Positions 8,501-15,476 of a stretch of DNA of 15,476 nucleotides are shown piece by piece. The stretch is taken from NCBI GenBank assembly GCA_001769925.1, contig MEPT01000118.1, positions 34,024 through 49,499 of the forward strand, in the 5' to 3' direction. A program made the translations under genes and the position numbers. How positions within the stretch are numbered: the first letter of the stretch is position 1; the number at the start of each line of letters is the position of its first letter. Source of the DNA: Bdellovibrionales bacterium RBG_16_40_8 (GTDB lineage: Bacteria > Bdellovibrionota > Bdellovibrionia > Bdellovibrionales > UBA1609). Below the pieces are notes generated by a model. The model had not been told where the DNA came from, did no database searches, and saw only the letters and a list, made by a program, of their open reading frames with translations.

Positions 8501-9725
8501 AAACTTCGACCTCTTCTTGCTCAACAAGTTTTTTAGCTTGTTTAATAGTAGTAGCAAAACCACGCTCTTCTAGTTTGTTGTAAACATAAGGCTTAAAAAG
8601 TTCGAGGGCCATTTTTTTCGGTAAACCACACTGATGTAGCCTTAACTCAGGTCCTACAACAATAACTGAACGTCCCGAATAATCTACGCGTTTACCGAGT
8701 AAGTTCTGACGAAATCTACCTTGTTTACCTTTAAGCATATCGCTTAATGAACGAAGCGGGCGCTTGTTGGGTCCAGTAAAAGTTTTGCCACGACGCCCAT
8801 TATCAAGAAGTGCATCAACCGCTTCTTGCAGCATGCGCTTTTCATTTCTAATAATAATATCTGGCGCATTTAGCTCTTCTAGACGACGTAAACGATTATT
8901 ACGGTTTATTACTCTACGATAAAGGTCATTCAAATCGGAAGTCGCAAATCGACCACCATCTAACGGTACGAGTGGGCGCAAATCTGGCGGGATAACTGGT
9001 AGTGCAGAAAGCATCATCCATTCACATTTATTTATAGAGCCCTTAAATGCTTCAACAACTTTTAATCGCTTAGAGATCTTTTTAATTTGCGTCTCAGATT
9101 TCGTTTCTTTAAGATCCATACGCAACTTTTTAGAGAGATACTCAATATCGATCTTTTTAAGTAATTCGAGAATTGCTTCTCCGCCCATCATTGCTTTAAA
9201 GTTTGGACCATGCTCATTTAGCGCATTTTGATAGGCCTCTTCAGCAAGTACATTACCCTCTTCAAGAGAAGTTTCCATCGGATCAACTACAACATAGGCT
9301 TCACAGTAAAGAACTTTCTCTAAATCTTTTAAACTCATATTGAGAAGATTTCCGATTCGGCTAGGCAGCGAGCGCAGAAACCATATGTGTGCAACCGGAG
9401 TGGCAAGTTCAATGTGCCCCAAACGTTCACGACGCACTTTGCTTTGCGTGACTTCTACACCGCATTTTTCACAGACCACACCACGATATTTCATGCGCTT
9501 ATATTTGCCGCACAAACATTCATAGTCTTTAATTGGACCAAAAATTTTAGCGCAAAATAGACCATCACGCTCTGGCTTAAATGTTCGGTAATTAATGGTC
9601 TCTGGTTTTTTTACTTCACCGTTAGACCACTCTCTAATCATGTCACTAGATGCCAATGATATACGAACGGCATGAAACGAAAGCGGATCTTTTGGCTTGT
9701 CAAAAAAATTCAATAAATCTTTCAC
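5583..9725 (-). CDS. rpoC: DNA-directed RNA polymerase subunit beta'
   Basis: A complete 1380-aa beta' subunit. Zinc site 1 is Cys70, 72, 85 and 88; the catalytic NADFDGDQ at residues 458-465 (nt 8331-8354) holds the three Mg-binding Asp. Both use the same numbering as E. coli. Zinc site 2 is Cys800, 874, 881 and 884. The bridge and trigger helices surround [15 protein letters not shown] (914-928). A large insertion of about 180 residues (930-1112) separates the trigger-loop halves before [18 protein letters not shown]; this is the SI3-type insertion of proteobacteria and related groups. The start is GTG at 9723-9725 with AGGAGAGG upstream, 38 nt after rpoB. The stop is TAG. With beta it forms the catalytic core. 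Confidence 0.99.
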   Translation of the reverse strand: MKDLLNFFDKPKDPLSFHAVRISLASSDMIREWSNGEVKKPETINYRTFKPERDGLFCAKIFGPIKDYECLCGKYKRMKYRGVVCEKCGVEVTQSKVRRERLGHIELATPVAHIWFLRSLPSRIGNLLNMSLKDLEKVLYCEAYVVVDPMETSLEEGNVLAEEAYQNALNEHGPNFKAMMGGEAILELLKKIDIEYLSKKLRMDLKETKSETQIKKISKRLKVVEAFKGSINKCEWMMLSALPVIPPDLRPLVPLDGGRFATSDLNDLYRRVINRNNRLRRLEELNAPDIIIRNEKRMLQEAVDALLDNGRRGKTFTGPNKRPLRSLSDMLKGKQGRFRQNLLGKRVDYSGRSVIVVGPELRLHQCGLPKKMALELFKPYVYNKLEERGFATTIKQAKKLVEQEEVEVWDILSEVVKEHPVLLNRAPTLHRLGIQAFEPVLHEGKAIQLHPLVCTAFNADFDGDQMAVHVPLSVEAQVEARVLMMSTNNILSPANGKPIINPSQDIVLGIYWMTRIRVGARGTGRVFSDIEEVIYAFDSGKVDLQSACKVRIHGKLQETSVGRAILSDIVPKEVPFELVNRVMNKKTIAGLIDSSFRLAGAKATVILADKLMRLGFQYSTRAGISICIDHMIIPASKEKLLKDAEKQVLEIQQQYDEGLITDGERYNKVVDIWAQTADKVAKEMMANLETQKFSVDGKEVETASFNPIFIMADSGARGSAAQIRQLAGMRGLMAKPSGEIIETPITANFREGLTVLQYFISTHGARKGLADTALKTANSGYLTRRLVDVAQDVIVTEVDCGTADGMNITPLLEGGEVIQAIGDRILGRVAFEVVIDPYTNEIIVDKNQEVTEDVVRKLDEAGIEKVNIRSVLTCKAERGVCVKCYGRDLARGSIVNLGEAVGIIAAQSIGEPGTQLTMRTFHLGGAASRAVEQSVHTVRHDGTVKFHDVNAVKNKAGKLTILSRNGEVVIVDNSGRERERFRLVYGSVLNMKDGDAVKKGDILAEWDPYSNPIIADVSGNLCFENIEEGVTMAEQVDAVTGFSTKVITDTKGADAKPTVMVTDKSGKALFLPNRDIPARYILPVGAQLLVSDGIEVSAGDVIAKIHRQTTKTRDITGGLPRVAELFEARKPKEVAIISEIDGYVTFGQDIKGKQRVLITPEIGEQKEYLIPKGKHVTVREGEFIKAGEPLMDGPISPHDILRVLGDKELAAYLLNEVQEVYRLQGVSINDKHIETIVRQMLRKVSILDAGDTLFIAGENVDRMVFEEANEAIIKEGGKPALAEPLLLGITKVSLSTESWISAASFQETTKVLTEASIQSRSDNLRGLKENIIMGRLIPAGTGVQSYKRWKVTVKEAETVPTASLPGLGNHTATTEGVHAN

Positions 9726-9763
9726 GTAAACCTCTCCTCTATGACTTCATTACAACTATAACT

Positions 9764-12700
9764 TCACTGTTCAATTAACGGTTTTGTCTCAGTTGGCTTT
9801 TCTGTTAGTATGTCTGACTCAATCAAATCCACGTTAAGAGCCAAACTCTGTAGCTCTTTTACAAGAACGTTGAAAGATTCAGGTAGTCCCGGCTCAAGAA
9901 CATTTTCTCCCTTAACGATGCTTTCATACATACGTGTACGACCGGCAACGTCATCGGATTTAACTGTAAGAAACTCTTGCAGCGAATAAGCCGCACCGTA
10001 TGCTTCTATAGCCCAAACTTCCATTTCTCCGAGTCGCTGACCGCCAAACTGCGCTTTTCCACCCAATGGCTGTTGCGACACAAGTGAGTATGGCCCAATT
10101 GAACGCGCATGGATTTTTTCTTCAACCAAGTGATGCAGTTTAAGCATATACAAGATACCCACTGTCACAGGATTCTGAAACGGCTCACCTGTGCGACCAT
10201 CAAATAAATAGGTCTGACCACTTAGCGGCAGCTCAGCTTTTTTCAATAGATCCTTAACATCGGTTTCGTATGCGCCGTCAAATACTGAAGTTGTAACGTC
10301 AATTCCGTCTTTGGCTTTACTTAGTATTTTCTTGAGAGAATCTGCGTCAGTTGACTCGATTACGTTTTTAATCTCGGCATCTTCGTAGACCTCTTTTAAA
10401 ACCTTTCTTGCCTCTTCTTCTTTGAAATTATCGCAATATGTTTGCAGCTTCTGACCTAAACCGTGGGCTGCCCAACCTAAGTGAATCTCAAGAACCTGAC
10501 CAATGTTCATCCGCGATGGCACGCCAAGCGGGTTAAGCACCATATCTACCGGTGAACCGTCTGCCAAATATGGCATATCTTCTTCAGGTAGAACCCGTGA
10601 AATAACGCCCTTGTTACCATGACGACCAGCAAATTTATCGCCCACCTGAAGTTTTCTTTTGATGGCCACATAAACCTTAACCATCTTAATAACCCCTGGA
10701 GGCAAATCATCACCTTTAGACAAGCGATCAATTTTCTCATTGAATACCATTTTAACTGCTTCAAGTTGATTACGAGCCGCATCCATAATCTTTGTAACTT
10801 GATACTCAAGCTCCTGCTCTAGTGGAACGTAACTCAAAAGTTCAAACGGTATTGTTTCAAGATCTTCAAAACTAATTATCTGCTCTTTAGCTAAAAGCTT
10901 TTCAGAACCGTCTTCGCTTAAAAGAACACCACTTGTTTTTTTGCCAACAAGTATTTCTTTTAGTTTATCTAGGGCGCTGTTACGAATAACGTTTTGTTCA
11001 ACAGTCATGTCTTTTTCAAGTTTAGCTCTTTTGTGCTCGATGATCGCTTGAAGACGCTCGTCTTTTGCTGCTCCATCTCGACTATACACCTGAGCATCAA
11101 TTACGGTGCCTGATACTCCTGATGGAACACGAAGCGACGTATCTCTTACATCACCAGCTTTCTCTCCGAAGATAGCGCGCAGAAGTTTCTCTTCAGGAGA
11201 AAGTTGCGTTTCACCTTTAGGCGTAACTTTACCTACAAGAATATTCCCTGGTCCTACTTCGGCTCCTATGCAAATAATACCGCTAGAATCAAGATCTCCG
11301 AGCGCTTCGTCACCGACATTGGCAATATCACGTGTGATCTCTTCTTTGCCAAGTTTTGTGTCGCGAGCTACGCACTCAAATTCTTCAATGTGTACCGAAG
11401 TATAAACATCGTCTTTGATTAGCCGCTCAGATATCAAAATAGAATCTTCGTAATTGTACCCCATCCACGGAGTAAATGCGACTAGCACATTCTGCCCCAG
11501 GGCAAGCTCACCTAATTCAGTTGAAGGCCCATCGGCAATAATATCACCCTTCATAACTTTATCATTGGAGTTAACAATAGGACGTTGATTAAAACATGTG
11601 TTTTGGTTGGTACGCTGATATTTTGTCAAATTATAAATATCAACGTTAGCGCCAAGTTTTCCACCTTTACCTACGCGGCGGATAACGATACGTTCGGCAT
11701 CAACTTGCTCAACTATACCATCATTTTGACAGACTACACTTGTACCAGAATCTCTGGCCACCAATCGCTCAACTCCTGTTCCCACTAACGGCGCACGTGG
11801 GCGCAGAACAGGTACCGCTTGTCGCTGCATGTTTGAACCCATCAAAGCTCTATTGGCATCATCATGCTCTAAGAATGGAATCAATGAGGCCGCAATCGAA
11901 ACAAGTTGACTTGGAGAAACGTCCATTAACGTAACCTTTTCTTTATCAACTACTTCGTATTCACCATCTTTTCGAACAGTAACATTGGCGTTTTGCAATT
12001 TATCATCTTTAACGCCACGACCGGCCTGCGCAATATAATGACCTTGTTCTTCAAGGGCAGACATATACATGATATCCTTGCCAACTTTGCCTTCTTTAAC
12101 ATGTCGATATGGAGTTTCGATAAACCCATAGTTATTAATTCGCGCATACGTCGCAAGAGATGCAATTAACCCAATGTTCGGCCCTTCTGGCGTTTCAATC
12201 GGGCAGATTCGCCCATAGTGCGTAGGATGCACATCGCGAACCTCAAACCCTGCACGATCTCTAGTCAAGCCACCCGGTCCAAGTGCTGAAAGGCGACGCT
12301 TGTGCGTAATTTCAGACAAGGGATTAGTCTGATCCATAAACTGAGATAGCTGACTAGAACCAAAAAACTCTTTCACCACAGCATTTACAGGTTTAGCGTT
12401 AACTAAATCATGCGGCATCATAGTCTCAACATCTTGAAGACTCATGCGTTCGCGAATAGCGCGCTCCATACGGACTAGCCCAATACGATATTGGTTTTCA
12501 AGAAGTTCACCAACAGATCGCACACGTCTATTACCAAGGTGATCAATATCATCGGTTTTACCCTGACCATTTTTTAAATCGATCAACGTTCTAACCACAC
12601 ATAAAATATCTTTTTTGGTTAACGTTCGATGCGATACTGGGCACTCTTCAAATGGAATTGAAAAGCGGTGATTGATTTTCAATCGGCCAACTTCGCTTAA

Positions 12701-13921
12701 ATCGTAAGTTTCTGGATCAAAAAATAACCGTTGAAAAAAATTCGTTGCTGCTTCTTCGGTTGGTGGCTCACCAGGACGCAAACGTTTATATATTTCAAGA
12801 AGAGACTCTTCGCTTGTTGCCACTTTATCAACAAGTAGCGTGTTCCGAAGATATGGCCCCACTGACAATCCATCAAAAAATATTAGTTTAAATTCTTTTA
12901 TTCCAGATGAAATTGCCTGATTAATAATATCAACGTTTAGCTCAGTATTAACATCAGCAATAATTTCGCCGGTCGTTTCATCAACGATTGGGCTAGCAAT
13001 AACCTTGCCCTCAAGATCTTGCTTGGTTACCACAAGCTCTTTAATGCCAGCTGACTCAACTCGCTTAACCACAGCACGGGTAATACGGCGACCAGCTTTA
13101 ACGATATTTTCACCGGTTTTAGGGTCATTAATATCAGAAATCGCTCGCTGCCCAGCCATTTTTTCAATATCAAGATCACGAAGAAAAGTTTCTTCCTTAC
13201 CCATGCGAACTGTGTCGATATGGTAGAAAAACTTAAGTAGTTCTTCGCTCGAATATCCCAAAGCTTTAAGCAAAATCGTTACCGGAAATTTACGACGACG
13301 ATCTATACGAACATAAATTAAATCTTTTTGGTCAAATTCAAAATCAAGCCATGACCCGCGGTATGGTATTACTCTTGCTGAATATATAAATTTACCGCTA
13401 ACGTTATTTTTACCTTTGTCATGGTCGAAAAATACACCAGGCGAACGATGTAGCTGACTAACAACCACACGCTCTGTACCATTAATAATAAAAGAGCCGT
13501 TCGCAGTCATAAGCGGTATCTCACCTAGATAGACCTCTTGTTCTTTAACATCGCGAATGCTACGGGCTTCAGTTTCTTCATCTACGTCAAATACTATAAG
13601 GCGAAGAGTTACCTTTAGTGGAGCTGCATAGCTCATGCCGCGCTGACGACACTCATCAACATCGTATTTGGGCGACTCTAACGTATAACTGACAAATTCG
13701 AGATTTGCCGTATTGTTAAAGTCTGTAATTGGAAATACAGATTTAAAGACGCCATTTAAACCATCTTGTCCACGACGATCTGCATCTACGTCTTTCTGAA
13801 GAAAACTCTCGTAGGATTTTTTTTGCAGCTCAATCAAATTCGGTATTTCAGTGTACTGTTTCGTTCTAGCAAAACTGCGTCGCAATCTAATGTTGGAGGC
13901 AGTGAGTGGGGTCACATTCAT
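9764..13921 (-). CDS. rpoB: DNA-directed RNA polymerase subunit beta
   Basis: A complete 1385-aa beta subunit, the length seen in proteobacteria. Near the start it has [17 protein letters not shown], then the lobe with [20 protein letters not shown] (142-161). Rifampicin cluster I is at residues 521-554 (nt 12260-12361): Gln527, Asp530, His540 and Ser545 match the sensitive E. coli residues 513, 516, 526 and 531. Thr532 replaces Asn518, a common natural variant. The conserved block [18 protein letters not shown] carries the active-site lysines. Proteobacterial-type insertions in the lobe and in the region before that block are present. The ATG has GGGAG 7 nt upstream. A strong hairpin lies between rplL and this gene. 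Partner of rpoC. Confidence 0.99.
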   Translation of the reverse strand: MNVTPLTASNIRLRRSFARTKQYTEIPNLIELQKKSYESFLQKDVDADRRGQDGLNGVFKSVFPITDFNNTANLEFVSYTLESPKYDVDECRQRGMSYAAPLKVTLRLIVFDVDEETEARSIRDVKEQEVYLGEIPLMTANGSFIINGTERVVVSQLHRSPGVFFDHDKGKNNVSGKFIYSARVIPYRGSWLDFEFDQKDLIYVRIDRRRKFPVTILLKALGYSSEELLKFFYHIDTVRMGKEETFLRDLDIEKMAGQRAISDINDPKTGENIVKAGRRITRAVVKRVESAGIKELVVTKQDLEGKVIASPIVDETTGEIIADVNTELNVDIINQAISSGIKEFKLIFFDGLSVGPYLRNTLLVDKVATSEESLLEIYKRLRPGEPPTEEAATNFFQRLFFDPETYDLSEVGRLKINHRFSIPFEECPVSHRTLTKKDILCVVRTLIDLKNGQGKTDDIDHLGNRRVRSVGELLENQYRIGLVRMERAIRERMSLQDVETMMPHDLVNAKPVNAVVKEFFGSSQLSQFMDQTNPLSEITHKRRLSALGPGGLTRDRAGFEVRDVHPTHYGRICPIETPEGPNIGLIASLATYARINNYGFIETPYRHVKEGKVGKDIMYMSALEEQGHYIAQAGRGVKDDKLQNANVTVRKDGEYEVVDKEKVTLMDVSPSQLVSIAASLIPFLEHDDANRALMGSNMQRQAVPVLRPRAPLVGTGVERLVARDSGTSVVCQNDGIVEQVDAERIVIRRVGKGGKLGANVDIYNLTKYQRTNQNTCFNQRPIVNSNDKVMKGDIIADGPSTELGELALGQNVLVAFTPWMGYNYEDSILISERLIKDDVYTSVHIEEFECVARDTKLGKEEITRDIANVGDEALGDLDSSGIICIGAEVGPGNILVGKVTPKGETQLSPEEKLLRAIFGEKAGDVRDTSLRVPSGVSGTVIDAQVYSRDGAAKDERLQAIIEHKRAKLEKDMTVEQNVIRNSALDKLKEILVGKKTSGVLLSEDGSEKLLAKEQIISFEDLETIPFELLSYVPLEQELEYQVTKIMDAARNQLEAVKMVFNEKIDRLSKGDDLPPGVIKMVKVYVAIKRKLQVGDKFAGRHGNKGVISRVLPEEDMPYLADGSPVDMVLNPLGVPSRMNIGQVLEIHLGWAAHGLGQKLQTYCDNFKEEEARKVLKEVYEDAEIKNVIESTDADSLKKILSKAKDGIDVTTSVFDGAYETDVKDLLKKAELPLSGQTYLFDGRTGEPFQNPVTVGILYMLKLHHLVEEKIHARSIGPYSLVSQQPLGGKAQFGGQRLGEMEVWAIEAYGAAYSLQEFLTVKSDDVAGRTRMYESIVKGENVLEPGLPESFNVLVKELQSLALNVDLIESDILTEKPTETKPLIEQ

Positions 13922-13950
13922 TCTTTGCTCCCTATAGCCGAAGAAAATTT

Positions 13951-13975
13951 AGATGAGGGCCACATGCCCTCATCT
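13951..13975 (-). terminator. Perfect hairpin between rplL and rpoB, likely attenuator
   Basis: On the minus strand AGATGAGGGC and GCCCTCATCT form a perfect 10-bp stem with the loop ATGTG. It is followed by AAATTTTCTT, a weak U-rich tail. In E. coli the rplL-rpoB gap holds a partial terminator and an RNase III site that lower rpoBC expression relative to rplJL. The same job is likely here by position, with partial rather than full termination, because rpoB has no promoter that I can see in the 75-nt gap. Confidence 0.7.
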
Positions 13976-13996
13976 CTTAACATAAAAATCAAAATA

Positions 13997-14371
13997 CTAC
14001 TTTACTTCTACCTTAGCTCCAGCTTTTTCAAGAACGTCTTTTATCTTAGCGGCTTCATCTTTTGAAACGCTGTCCTTAACAGTTTTTGGCGCTCCCTCAA
14101 CAAGATCTTTGGCTTCTTTCAAACCTAGACCAGTGACTTCACGAACAGCTTTAATCGCGTTAATTTTATTAGCGCCGGCATCAGTTAATACAACCGTAAA
14201 CTCGGTTTTCTCTTCTGTTACCGCAACGGCTGCTCCTGGAGCGGCAGCAACAGCCACAGCAGCAGCAGCACTTACCCCCCATTTGTCTTCGAGAGTTTTA
14301 ATCATTTCTGCAAGCTCTAAAACTGGCATTGATGAAAGATATTCCACAACTTGTTCTTTTGATACTGACAT
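13997..14371 (-). CDS. rplL: 50S ribosomal protein L7/L12
   Basis: From the ATG at 14369-14371 the product is 124 aa, the usual length. It has the N-terminal dimer domain ([20 protein letters not shown]), an Ala/Val-rich hinge at about 35-52 ([18 protein letters not shown]), and the C-terminal factor-binding domain with [20 protein letters not shown]. It is the flexible stalk protein, present in several copies on L10, that recruits EF-G and EF-Tu. A frame extension to TTG at 14384-14386 was rejected because it overlaps the Shine-Dalgarno GGAGG, which is 8 nt before the chosen ATG. The 44-nt upstream gap is very AT-rich and unstructured, which suits high initiation. Stop is TAG. Confidence 0.98.
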   Translation of the reverse strand: MSVSKEQVVEYLSSMPVLELAEMIKTLEDKWGVSAAAAVAVAAAPGAAVAVTEEKTEFTVVLTDAGANKINAIKAVREVTGLGLKEAKDLVEGAPKTVKDSVSKDEAAKIKDVLEKAGAKVEVK

Positions 14372-14415
14372 ATTTATTTCCTCCAATTTAAAAAATTAAA
14401 TAACTATAAAAATAT

Positions 14416-14949
14416 TTAAGCACTCTTTTGTTTCTGATCTCTATAAGCCGCCAAAACTCTAACAAATTTGCTAGGTACTTCATTAAGAGTTGCAACGAAT
14501 TTCTGCGCTGGGGCCTGTAACACTCCAAGCAGTTTAGCTTGCAATTCAGGCTTTCCAGGAAGCGTTGCCAGATACTTAATCTGCGCCTCGTTGAGATTTC
14601 GCCCATCCATCGCACCAGTTTTTAGCACCAATGCTTCATTTTCTTTAATGAATGCAGTAAGCGTTTTTGCAGGAGCACTGACGTCTTCGTACGCAAATAC
14701 AAACGCATTGTTGCCAGTCAGATGATCGCGTAAAGCACCATCAAAACTCGCGTGCTCTTTAAGAGCCCGAAGAGCCAAGGTGTTCTTTACCACTTTCATC
14801 TCTGCTTTAATGGGATGTAAAAGCTTTCGTAGCTTGGTCACTCTCTCAACATCCAAACCTTTAAAGTCTACAAGAAACGCCGCTTTCGCTCGCCCTAAAC
14901 GCTGCGAAATTTCGGCTACTTCTTCACCTTTTTGTTCTCGTGTAATCAT
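14416..14949 (-). CDS. rplJ: 50S ribosomal protein L10
   Basis: A 177-aa product of normal length. It starts MITREQKGEEVAEISQRL, followed by AKAAFLVDFKGLDVERVTKLR and KVVKNTLALRAL, which form the rRNA-binding domain. The C-terminal helix (about 135-177, containing LPGKPELQAKLLGVLQAPAQ) holds the L7/L12 dimers. L10 anchors the stalk and in other bacteria the L10-L12 complex represses this operon by binding the leader. The ATG at 14947-14949 has a full anti-16S match, AAGGAGGTGA (14956-14965), which is partly buried in a small hairpin. The 161-nt upstream gap looks like the L10 leader. Confidence 0.98.
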   Translation of the reverse strand: MITREQKGEEVAEISQRLGRAKAAFLVDFKGLDVERVTKLRKLLHPIKAEMKVVKNTLALRALKEHASFDGALRDHLTGNNAFVFAYEDVSAPAKTLTAFIKENEALVLKTGAMDGRNLNEAQIKYLATLPGKPELQAKLLGVLQAPAQKFVATLNEVPSKFVRVLAAYRDQKQKSA

Positions 14950-14956
14950 TTTCTCT

Positions 14957-14970
14957 CACCTCCTTAGGTG
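14957..14970 (-). promoter_or_regulatory. Hairpin hiding the rplJ ribosome binding site
   Basis: CACCT (14966-14970) pairs with AGGTG (14957-14961) around the loop AAGG. The perfect Shine-Dalgarno AAGGAGGTGA spans loop and right arm, so this 5-bp stem would partly block 16S pairing. It may be the off-state of leader control over rplJ, or simply a weak structure that ribosomes melt. Confidence 0.45.
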
Positions 14971-15011
14971 TAATCGCTCTTCGGGAGATGCTACTTGTGA
15001 GTTCTTCTCAC

Positions 15012-15097
15012 GTCTCGGCAGGCGATCCATTATGTGATTTCTCACTGTTCTGAATCATTAAACGCTCTTAGCAGTACCGGCTGTCTCCAACGGCGAT
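15012..15097 (-). repeat. Split direct repeat in the L10 leader
   Basis: Two 15-nt units of the form ATCGCC-N4-GAGAC occur at 15083-15097 and 15012-15026, 71 nt apart. Both could pair through ATCGC with the single GCGAT at 14973-14977. They could therefore be competing partners in two alternative leader folds. Confidence 0.5.
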
Positions 15098-15110
15098 AAA
15101 TTAAAAAAAT

Positions 15111-15476
15111 TTAAGTAAAGCTAGAAGTTGCATTTGCAACATCTAGCTTGATCCCTGGGCCCATTGTCGAAGACACAGTGATCGTTTGCATATATATTCC
15201 TTTACTTGAAGCTGGCTTGGCTTTCATCAAAGCACCAATTAGTGTTTCGAAATTATCTCGCAACTTTGCTGAACCCATAGATTTTTTACCAATGCTAGCG
15301 TGAATAATCCCCGCCTTTTCTACGCGAAATGCTAGTTTGCCTTTTTTCTCAGCCGCTACAGTTTGCCCGACATTCATTGTCACCGTGCCAACTTTAGGGT
15401 TAGGCATAAGCCCACGAGGGCCTAAAACCTTTGCAACTTTTGATACAATTGCCATCATGTCAGGAGTCGCAATAGC
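15111..15476 (-). CDS. rplA: 50S ribosomal protein L1 (C-terminal part, cut by window edge)
   Basis: The frame enters from the right edge ([13 protein letters not shown]) and ends at TAA 15111-15113, so about 121 of the usual 230 or so residues are visible. The L1 signature [15 protein letters not shown] is at once recognisable, followed by [15 protein letters not shown] and ISTTMG-like VSSTMGPG near the end. L1 binds 23S rRNA at the E-site stalk and helps release deacylated tRNA; in E. coli it represses the rplKA mRNA. The true start is outside the window. The ATG at 15456-15458 is internal. The last 11 codons form a long hairpin described separately. Confidence 0.98.
   Translation of the reverse strand, partial: AIATPDMMAIVSKVAKVLGPRGLMPNPKVGTVTMNVGQTVAAEKKGKLAFRVEKAGIIHASIGKKSMGSAKLRDNFETLIGALMKAKPASSKGIYMQTITVSSTMGPGIKLDVANATSSFT
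15118..15149 (-). terminator. Terminator-like hairpin in the rplA 3' end
   Basis: On the minus strand AAGCTAGATGTTGC pairs with GCAACTTCTAGCTT around the loop AAAT, giving 13 bp plus one internal mismatch. The arm and loop are also codons for the last residues of L1. After 8 nt comes a run of seven T (15103-15109). The gap between stem and T-run is longer than in a canonical intrinsic terminator, so it may act as an attenuator, a 3'-end stabiliser or a processing site dividing rplKA from rplJL. Confidence 0.5.

Larger units (their letters stand above)
14950..15110 (-). promoter_or_regulatory. L10-leader-like regulatory region
   Basis: This untranslated gap lies exactly where the L10 leader RNA is found in many bacteria. 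On the minus strand it contains the CCTGCCGAGACG stretch (15011-15022) that resembles the conserved CUGCCGAG part of known leaders. Next to it is a 5-bp hairpin GTGAG/CTCAC with loop AAGAA (14997-15011), enclosed by ATCGC/GCGAT (15022-15026 with 14973-14977). Another 4-bp hairpin GTGA/TCAC has a GAAA tetraloop (15034-15045). The fold is drawn by eye. The identification rests on position plus motif; a covariance-model search was not possible. Control by L10-(L12) binding would be the family's known mechanism. Confidence 0.7.

Noticed and set aside
10546..10809. Minus-strand 87-codon frame inside rpoB
   Set aside because: A +1/-1 shadow of the conserved beta-subunit active-site block; rpoB itself is intact.
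12260..12361. Possible rifampicin resistance from Thr at the position of E. coli Asn518
   Set aside because: All main resistance positions (Gln513, Asp516, His526, Ser531 equivalents) are wild type, and Thr at this site is common in natural, sensitive-type sequences.
14369..14386. TTG at 14384-14386 as a longer rplL start
   Set aside because: It would add five residues encoded by the Shine-Dalgarno itself; the ATG at 14369-14371 fits L7/L12 homologues.
13766..14399. Plus-strand open frames at 13766-14065 and 14109-14399
   Set aside because: The second is an Ala/Thr-rich mirror of the Ala-rich hinge of L7/L12; the first runs across the rplL-rpoB hairpin. Neither has protein-like features.
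1..15476. Mobile elements, CRISPR, toxin-antitoxin or defence genes, tRNAs
   Set aside because: Nearly every base is accounted for by conserved housekeeping genes and four short gaps; no spaced repeats, transposase, or tRNA-like folds were seen.

Overview
The window is a single, tightly packed run of translation and transcription genes, all on the minus strand. It is the junction of three classic bacterial operons: L11/L10-rpoBC, then str, then S10. In the direction of transcription (right to left) the order is rplA (3' part only), rplJ, rplL, rpoB, rpoC, rpsL, rpsG, fusA, rpsJ, rplC, rplD, rplW and rplB (5' part only). No gene is seen on the plus strand, and no tRNA, rRNA, mobile element or CRISPR array was found. 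There is no gene-free stretch longer than 300 bases. The longest gaps are 167 nt (fusA-rpsJ), 161 nt (rplA-rplJ), 102 nt (rpoC-rpsL) and 75 nt (rplL-rpoB), and each holds something regulatory-looking.

Organism: a Gram-negative-type bacterium of moderate to low GC (low forties by eye). RpoB (1385 aa) and RpoC (1380 aa) have the proteobacterial architecture, including a large insertion inside the RpoC trigger loop. Many segments read like alpha- or deltaproteobacterial homologues. The joined rpoBC-str-S10 order fits Alphaproteobacteria, Deltaproteobacteria or Bdellovibrionota. A divergent candidate phylum such as Dependentiae cannot be excluded. I cannot place it more precisely without a tree.

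Region by region: (1) 15111-15476 is the C-terminal part of L1. Its last codons form a long imperfect hairpin followed at a distance by a T7 run. (2) 14950-15110 is an L10-leader-like untranslated region with several small hairpins, a split direct repeat, and a perfect Shine-Dalgarno that sits inside a hairpin. (3) rplJ and rplL make the ribosomal stalk; a perfect 10-bp hairpin separates rplL from rpoB, where attenuation is known in E. coli. (4) rpoB and rpoC encode the two large RNA polymerase subunits. (5) A 102-nt gap with a TTGACA element and a hairpin leads into rpsL, rpsG and fusA. (6) A 167-nt gap, where tuf often lies, has no gene. It holds a good TTGACA promoter candidate with a palindrome in its spacer and a long hairpin, probably the S10 operon leader. 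(7) rpsJ, rplC, rplD, rplW and rplB are spaced by 2 to 12 nt and look translationally coupled.

The genes supply the ribosome (L1, L10, L7/L12, S12, S7, S10, L3, L4, L23, L2), its translocase EF-G, and the core RNA polymerase, so the cluster ties synthesis of the transcription and translation machines together. The proteins are intact and conserved. I found no new system here; the points worth a second look are in the four non-coding gaps and in the missing tuf.
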